Of a stretch of 64,000 nucleotides of DNA, positions 57,480 to 64,000 are shown piece after piece (positions within the stretch are counted from its first letter, which is position 1; each line of letters begins with the position of its first letter). This DNA comes from Spisula solida. Taxonomy: Eukaryota > Mollusca > Bivalvia > Venerida > Mactridae. Below the pieces are notes generated by a model. It did no database searches. It saw only the letters and a list, made by a program, of their open reading frames with translations, and was not told the DNA's origin. Made by a program: the position numbers and the translations under genes. The stretch is taken from positions 8,095,201 to 8,159,200 of the forward strand of contig OX365962.1 in NCBI GenBank assembly GCA_947247005.1, given 5' to 3'.

Positions 57480-58700
57480 TTGTTAGTTATTCCCCTTTGT
57501 AATTTTTCATACTTAATTCTTTCTGGGCCATAACTTGAACAGTATTAGAGAAATCAATTTGAAACTTCATTGGTGACTAGACCTCATCGAGGGGAAGTGC
57601 AGTGCACAAGAACCATAACTCTTGATTGCATATTTTTTTGAGTTACTCCCCTTTCTATTTTTATGCCCCCCTATCGATAGATGGGGAGGCATATAGTGAT
57701 TCACCTGTCCGTCCGTTCGTCCGTCCGTCCGTCCTGGTTAACCCAAATTGACCGTTTCTTCTAGCATTAATATGGCTTGCTACAAAGCTTTCATACTTGC
57801 ATAGATGTTGTGTATGAACACTCTCCACACGCCAGTATCACCTAACCCCATTTTGACCTTCACCTTGACCTAATTTTGGACTTATTTATGGACAAGGCTT
57901 CCACAGGGGGCATAAGCGTTTATTGAACGCAGTCTTGTTTCATTCTTAATTCTTGTCCGGGTCATAACTCATACAGTATTAGAGATATCAATTTGAAACT
58001 TCATATGTGAATAGATTTCATTGAGAGGAAGTGCAGTGCACAAGAAACATAACTCTTTATTGTAAGTTTTTTTTGAGTTATGGCCTTTTCTACTTTTATA
58101 CTTACTTCTTGTCCATGTCATAACTCCTTCATTATGGGAGGTATTGATTTGAAACTTTATAGGTGAATAAATCTCATTGAGGAGAAGTGCAGTGCCACAA
58201 AAACACAACTGTACCTTTATTGTTTTTTTAATTATCTCCCTTTTTTATACAAATTAATGCTTGGCAGGTCCCTAACTTAACAGTATTGATGGCATTTGAT
58301 TGAAACTTCACATAATGATAGAGAGGAAGTGCAGTGTCAAAGAACCATAATTGTACACTATTTACTTTTTTTACCTGTGTCTGTAATATGTTATTTCCAA
58401 TGTTTGGACAAGCACTTGCTTCGAGGAGCATAATTCGGTTTTACCGATTCCTTGTATTCTACATTTACTTTAATCCAATAAATATGTGGAACTATCAAGT
58501 ACTTTAAATTTATTTTGAATTAGGTTAATAATCTGGTGATATTGCAACACTGCACATCCAATGGTCAAAATAATGATGACTAGTTTCCAATAACAGTAAG
58601 CTATTTAGAATGGTCACACAATAATGTTTCAGTGGTTTATAATGTGTTTGTAATTGTATTTACATGTATGCGAAGGCTGCACGCTACATGTACTTACGTT
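57480..58700 (+). repeat. Duplicated tail of the interrupted ATGCTCC-family element
   Basis: Second copy of 54964-56184, ending with the hairpin ATTCGGTTTTACCGAT and TCCTTGT near 58449-58455, then unique spacer to the next AGCTCACC head. Confidence 0.8.
57660..57939 (+). mobile_element. Small HINE-like element, ATGCCCCCC family, copy 2
   Basis: Duplicate of 55138-55423 carried by the segmental duplication, with a different CCGT tract and a 6 bp deletion. TCTTGTT at 57933-57939. Confidence 0.85.
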
Positions 58701-59788
58701 TTTAGCTCACCTGTCACAAAGTGACAGAGTGAGCTTTTGTGATCACTCTTCGTCCGTCGTCAGTCCGTCCGTCCGTCCGTCAACAATTGGCTTGTGTAGA
58801 CACTAGAGGTCACAATTTTAGCCTAATCTTTATGAAACTTGATCACAATGATCATCTCATCAAAATCTAGGCCAAGTTCGATATTGGGTTATCCGGGGTC
58901 AAAAACTAGGTCACTAGGTCAAATCATAGAAAAACCTTGTGTAGTCACTACAGGTCACAATGTCGACCTTATCTGTATGAATCTTGGTCACAATGAACAT
59001 CTCCACAAAATGTAGGTCAAGTTCGATATTGGGTCATCTGGGGTCAAAACCTAGGTCACTAGGTCAAATCATAGAATAACCTTGTGTAGTCACTAGAGGT
59101 CACAATTTTGACTTAATCTTTATGAAACTTGGTCACAATGATCATCTCAACAAAATCTAAGTCAAGTTCGATATTGGGTCATCCAGGGTCAAAAACTAGG
59201 TCACTAGGTCAAATCATACAATAACCTTGTGTAGTCACTAGAGGTCACAATTTTGACTTAATCTTTATGAAACTTGGTCACAATGATCATCTTGACAAAA
59301 TCTAGGTCAAGTTCGATATTGGGTCATCCGGGGTCAAAAACTAGGTCACAAGGTCAAATCATAGAAAAACCTTGTGTAGTCACTAGAGGTCACAATTTTG
59401 GTCCAATCTTTATGAAACTTGGTCACAATGATCATCTTAACCAAAACAAGGTCAAGTATGATATTGGGTCATCTGGGGTCAAAAACTAGGTCACTAGGTC
59501 AAATCATAGAAAAACCTTGTGTAGTCACTACAGGTCACAATGTCGACCTTATCTGTAGGAATCTTGGTCACAATGAACATCTCCACAAAATGTAGGCCAA
59601 GTTTGATATTGGTTTATCTGGGGTCAAAAACTAGGTCATTAGGTCAAATCATATAAAAACCTTGTGTAGTCACTAGAGGTCACAATATTGGCCTTATCTG
59701 TATGAAACTTGGTCACAATGATCATCTCTACAAAATCAAGGTCAAGTTCGACAGGTGAGCGACCTAGGGCCCTTTGGGCCCTCTTGTT
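58701..59788 (+). mobile_element. HINE-like element 3, AGCTCACCTGTC family
   Basis: Head at 58701, about seven ~143 bp units, arm GACAGGTGAGC, hairpin GGGCCCTTTGGGCCC and TCTTGTT (59782-59788). The flank after it is not shared with elements 1 and 2, marking the right limit of the duplicated region. Confidence 0.88.
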
Positions 59789-61192
59789 TAGAACATTTTG
59801 TGCGTCCATATAGAAATGCATTTGTAAACCATATTGCTGTTAAACAATAAGTAGAATTTAAAAGATCTAGATCTATTATACAATACCATTACTTAAACTC
59901 AGCGTCAATGAAAAGTTAGGTACCATCCTATCAATTGACTCTTATCACGTTACACTGTGTTAATAGCCGAACACGACTATGTTTTGACCTTACTGAGTAG
60001 TCACAGCTACATGTATCCTATTTAACAGTATTCAAATGCACACACTAGAAAACATTTGTACCGATAGGTCATATTGTATACAAAATACAATTTCAAAGAT
60101 ATATATAAGTGGTAACTTTTCAGTGACTCCCAGTATATAATGTCAAATACCTGAGTGTGTATATTGGAATATTTCCGGCTCAATTTGATTCTATCTGAAT
60201 GAAACGTTAGAGATTTCAGTTGTTTAGAATAATTTATAACAGCGTTATAGTTTATGCTTGATATAACAGTATTCATGCCATGTAAACCACAAAATTGCGG
60301 CTACTTTGATGCATTGCATCAACAATTTGTCTTGTACATCATTTGACATGAGCTACTGTTTGTATAAAGTGGTTCACTTTGAGTCATATTTTTGTTGAAC
60401 TTTGTTTATTTTGTATTTGTCATTCTGCAATTTCATTGTCCAGTACAAGGCTGCTCGTAATTATTCTTTCAAAATTGCATGCACACTATATATGTGTTGT
60501 AGATTGTCATTGTGGTGTGTGGTGTCCGGTTGTTTTCTCGTCACATGGTCCTCGTTCCGTTTGGTTTGACTGGCTTAGGCGGCAGACTTTCGGGACGGGT
60601 TGCCGTGTTTTTAGTGCTTTGTGTGTTTTAGTGCTTTATGTGCTCGGCTGGTTAAGTTGAGTGCTGCCTTCCATGTCTGACTTAATATAATCTTTTTTAA
60701 TGTTCATATGATCATAATTAACTATTTGAGAGCAGTATATTTGCCTTTACATGAGCAGCTTGATAGTATGGTATAAAAGTATTTATTTATCAAAATACTA
60801 TTTACTACAGTTGTTACTTAATTGACAGATTTCAAACTAACTATTTATTTATTTACGGTGGCCGTTATTTTCTGAATATATAATTATTATATAATATATA
60901 ATAATGTATGTTATAAATGTTTTACAAATATTATGTTCGATATTTTAGGTCATGTCAGTAATTCAGAGTTTCTCCAGCCGATTGTAGCAGTGTAACAGGT
61001 TGTCTTACATCTGAAGATCTAACTGAAAGGAATATATTCGTTCAAAAGGATCCAGCTTACTTGTTCCTTGATAGGGAAAAATAATAACATTAGACTGTAC
61101 CATCATATATGACGGACCGGCTTTTCAGAATCATCTGTTAACTAAAAACACGTTAGTTTTAGTTTGGGCTGAAGCATAACTTCTTTTGTCAT
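59789..61192. other. Intergenic or intronic, nothing recognised
   Basis: 60500-60660 is less AT-rich than its surroundings and holds a 93-residue frame without recognisable domain. No splice or promoter structure that I can support. Confidence 0.4.
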
Positions 61193-62057
61193 TTTTAGCT
61201 CATCTGATTTTTGAAAAAATATGAGTTATTGTCATCACTTGATCGTCGTCGGCGTCGGCGTTGCATGGTTAAGTTTTGTGTTTAGATAATTTTTTTTCAT
61301 AAACTATCAAAGCTATGGCTTTGAAACTTGAAACACTTGTTCACCATCAATACCTGAGCCTGTAAAGCAAGACCCATAACTCTGATCTGCATTTTGTAAG
61401 GATTATTGCCCCTTTTTGGACTTAGAAAATTAAATTGCCTTGGTTAAGTTTTGCGTTTAGGTCCACTTTTCTCCTAAACTATTAAGAGTTATTGCTTTGA
61501 AACTTTCAACACTTGTTCACCATCAATACCAGAAGATGTCAAGAAAGACTCATAACTCTGATCTGCATTTTGCATGAGTTATTGCATCTTTTTGGACTTA
61601 GAAAATTCCTTGGTTAAGTTTTGTGTTTAGGTCCACTTTTCTACTACACTATGTGAGCTAATGCTTTGAAACTTTCAAAACTTGTTCACCATCAACACCT
61701 GACCATGTCAAGACAGAACCATAACTCTGATGATTATTTTGCAAGAGTAATTGCCCCTTTTTTGACTTATTCAATTCCTTGGTTATGTTTTGTGTTTAGG
61801 TCCACTTTTCTCCTAAACTATCTGAGTTATTACTTTGAAACTTTCAACACTTATTCACCATCAATACCTGACCTTTTCAAGCATGACCCATAACTCTGCA
61901 ATAATTTTGCCAGAGTTATTGCCCCTTTTCTTCACCATCAATTCCTCCTTATATGCAAGACTCATAACACTGCCCTACTTTATGCAAGGGTAATGGGTCC
62001 TTTTTTCAGTGACAATGATCAGATGGGGGTCTGCACCCGTAAGGCGGTGCTCTTGTT
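61193..62057 (+). mobile_element. HINE-like element, AGCTCATCTGAT family
   Basis: TTTTTAGCTCATCTGATTTT head, GATCGTCGTCGGCGTCGGCG tract, then ~147 bp units (GTTTAGGTCCACTTTTCTCC, ACACTTGTTCACCATCAATA, CATAACTCTGATCTGC). The arm ATCAGATG, a GCACC..GGTGC hairpin and TCTTGTT (62051-62057) end it. Same family as the degenerate intronic copies at 14300-14898 and 25610-26188. Confidence 0.85.
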
Positions 62058-62935
62058 TAAAAATATTTTCATGGCAACCAAATTAAAAAAAACTTATAAT
62101 ATGCATGTTTCCATTATCGTGACCATTCTGTGAACACATATGTATGTGCATAAATATTTATTCACCATTTTTTGGAAAATGTTTGTTGCCATGGTAACAG
62201 TTTCAAGAAACAAAACATTATGAATATTGATGTTTTTGTAAAACTTAGGATATTTACTTATATAAAGGAGAAACATTTTCAAAAAAATGCACTTTGAACC
62301 AAATAGACTTCGCACATCCCCCATATTTAAGAGGGTAAGATGTTATTCTAACGTTGGCAGGCAACAAAACTCAACAAGTGTTAACCAAATTTATTTGTGG
62401 GCGCAATTGATTATAAGCAGTATTACATCAGAAAATACCATAATATTGTATAGAATGAAGTGAATTTATCTCAAAAATACACATAAAAGAGTTGGAAATA
62501 GTAACTTCATGATATGGTTTCCATGGCTACACTTGTTAGTATATATGTGATTCATTATCTAATTTAATTATTTTGTAAAGCTAGTAGAGAGGGTCTAGCA
62601 TCTATTTATTGTATTTTACCTTAAACATGAAGTTCTTGGATAGTTATTACAATTTCAGGCACAGCATATATGCATAGTAGTGTAAGGTTTTTGGACGGTT
62701 TTCCTGATCACCTTCCATATTTCAGCATTGTTTTATTCATTAACTAGAAGGTGAAAGTTTTAAACAAAATTATGTATGTTTGCCAAAATAGTGTACATGA
62801 TTTTAATGTAATAATTATCTAGAAAGTCCCTAGAAAGAATCACAGAATTTACTTCAAGCATGAGGATACTTATATTATTTTGTCAGAAAAACGACATTTT
62901 GGGGGGGGGGTGTAGGAAATATTTTCGCTATTATT
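62058..62935. other. Intergenic or intronic, G10 run at 62901-62910
   Basis: AT-rich DNA without a recognised gene. The G-run sits 35 bases before the next element. Confidence 0.45.
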
Positions 62936-64000
62936 TTTAGCTCACCTGTCACAAAGTGACAAGGTGAGCTTTTGTGATCGCTCTTCGTCCGTCGTCCGTC
63001 CGTCTGTCCACAATTGCTTGTGAACACACTAGAGGTCACAAATTTAGCCTAATCTTTATGAAACTTGGTCACAATGATCATCTCAACAAAATCTAGGCCA
63101 AGTTCGATATTGGGTCATCTGGGGTCAAAAACTAGGTCACTAGGTCAAATCATAGAAAAACCTTGTGAACACATTAGAGGTCACAATTTTGACTTAATCT
63201 TTATGAAACTTGATCACAATGATCATCTCTATAAAATCTAGGTCAAGTTCGATATTGGGTCATCTGGGGTCAAAAACTAGGTCACTAGGTCAAATCATAG
63301 AAAAACCTTGTGAACACATTAGAGGTCACAATTTTGACTTAATCTTTATGAAACTTGATCACAATGATCATCTCTATAAAATCTAGGTCAAGTTCGATAT
63401 TGGGTCATCCGGGGTCATAAACTAGGTCACAAGGTCAAATCATAGATAAACCTTGTGTAGTCACTAGAGGTCACAATTTTGGTCTAATATTTATGAAACT
63501 TGGTCACAATGATCATCTCAACAGAATCTAGGTCAAGTTCGATATTGGGTCATCAGGGGTCAAAAACTAGGTCACAAGGTCAAATCATAGAAAAACCTTG
63601 TGTAGTCACTAGAGGTCACAATTTTGACCTAGTCTTTATGAAACTTGGTCACAATGATCATCTCAACAAAATCTAGGTCAAGTTCGATATTGGGTCATCT
63701 GGGGTGAAAAACTAGGTCACAAGGTCAAATCATAGATAAACCTTGTGTAGTCACTAGAGGTCACAGTTTTAGCATAATCTTTACGAAACTTGGTCACAAT
63801 GATCTACACAACCAAATCTAGGTCAAGTTTGATATTGGGTCATCCGGGGTCAAAAACTAGGTCACAAGATCAAATCATAGAAAAACCTTGTGTAGTCACT
63901 AGAGGTCCCAGTTTTGGCCTGATCTTTACGAAACTTAGTCACAATGATCATAACAACAAAATCGAGGTCGAGTTCGATAATAGGTCATCTGGGGTCAAAA
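62936..64000 (+). mobile_element. HINE-like element 4, AGCTCACCTGTC family (runs off the window)
   Basis: TTTTT, AGCTCACCTGTCACAAAGTG, GTCCGTCGTCCGTCCGTC and about seven units; the 3' terminus is beyond 64000. Early units carry GTGAACACATTAGAGGTCAC in place of GTGTAGTCACTAG, and this variant is duplicated in two adjacent units, showing unit-level amplification. Confidence 0.88.

Larger units (their letters stand above)
53716..58700 (+). repeat. Recent ~2.5 kb tandem segmental duplication
   Basis: The right part of element 1 plus the following spacer (about 54383-56184) recurs at 56911-58700 with a 2516-base offset in the spacer and only a few small differences (CCGT tract phase, loss of a TTAGAC-like 6-mer, two or three point changes). 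The unit boundaries fall inside the AGCTCACC-family elements. Confidence 0.9.

Noticed and set aside
53716..59788. Near-identical 2.5 kb blocks as an assembly duplication only
   Set aside because: The chimeric middle element and small differences between the copies fit a real unequal exchange better, although long reads would be needed to exclude haplotype mis-joining.

Overview
The window reads as animal nuclear DNA, most likely from a bivalve mollusc. The base composition is AT-rich. Coding exons are sparse, with introns ending in ATTACAG. There are tRNA-derived SINEs and many copies of roughly 140-160 bp tandem-repeat elements with CCGT-rich heads, a pattern typical of bivalve genomes. No database search was possible, so the species level is an inference.

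The left 30 kb holds a cluster of C2H2 zinc-finger genes. Four intact single-exon coding regions are on the + strand: 470-1054 (6 fingers), 8819-9910 (12), 16342-17016 (7) and 29011-29760 (8). Each is followed by decayed fingers, and there is one separate remnant near 12.0-12.6 kb. All four share a 25-27 residue leader and start 11 bases after the same splice acceptor. Genes 2, 3 and 4 each have an upstream module that looks like a promoter plus a non-coding first exon with a GT donor. A fourth module copy near 37.7 kb has no finger gene after it. Genes 3 and 4 belong to a large segmental duplication (about 13.8-17.0 kb and 24.6-29.8 kb). Differences between its copies expose insertions precisely, including a SINE with target duplications in one copy and a 346 bp terminal-inverted-repeat element in the other.

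From 30 to 43 kb the DNA is mostly repeats: long perfect or near-perfect hairpins, a 13/10 bp array, a 42 bp array, a TTAA-flanked 1.4 kb element (a second lies at 3.3-4.7 kb), a 0.7 kb element with long terminal inverted repeats, and two arrays of about 150 bp and 72 bp units.

From 40 to 64 kb the window is dominated by elements of one architecture in several unrelated sequence families: a T-run, a 5' hairpin or subterminal arm, CCGT-rich sequence, 140-160 bp tandem units, the complementary subterminal arm, a short 3' hairpin, then TCTTGTT. This matches published descriptions of Helentron-associated elements (HINEs). At 53.7-59.8 kb two near-identical 2.5 kb segments and a chimeric middle element record an unequal exchange between neighbouring copies. 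Two short candidate coding exons with good GTAAGT donors (near 39.5 and 51.9 kb) may belong to genes extending through this repeat-rich DNA. No rRNA gene, intact tRNA gene or CRISPR array was seen.
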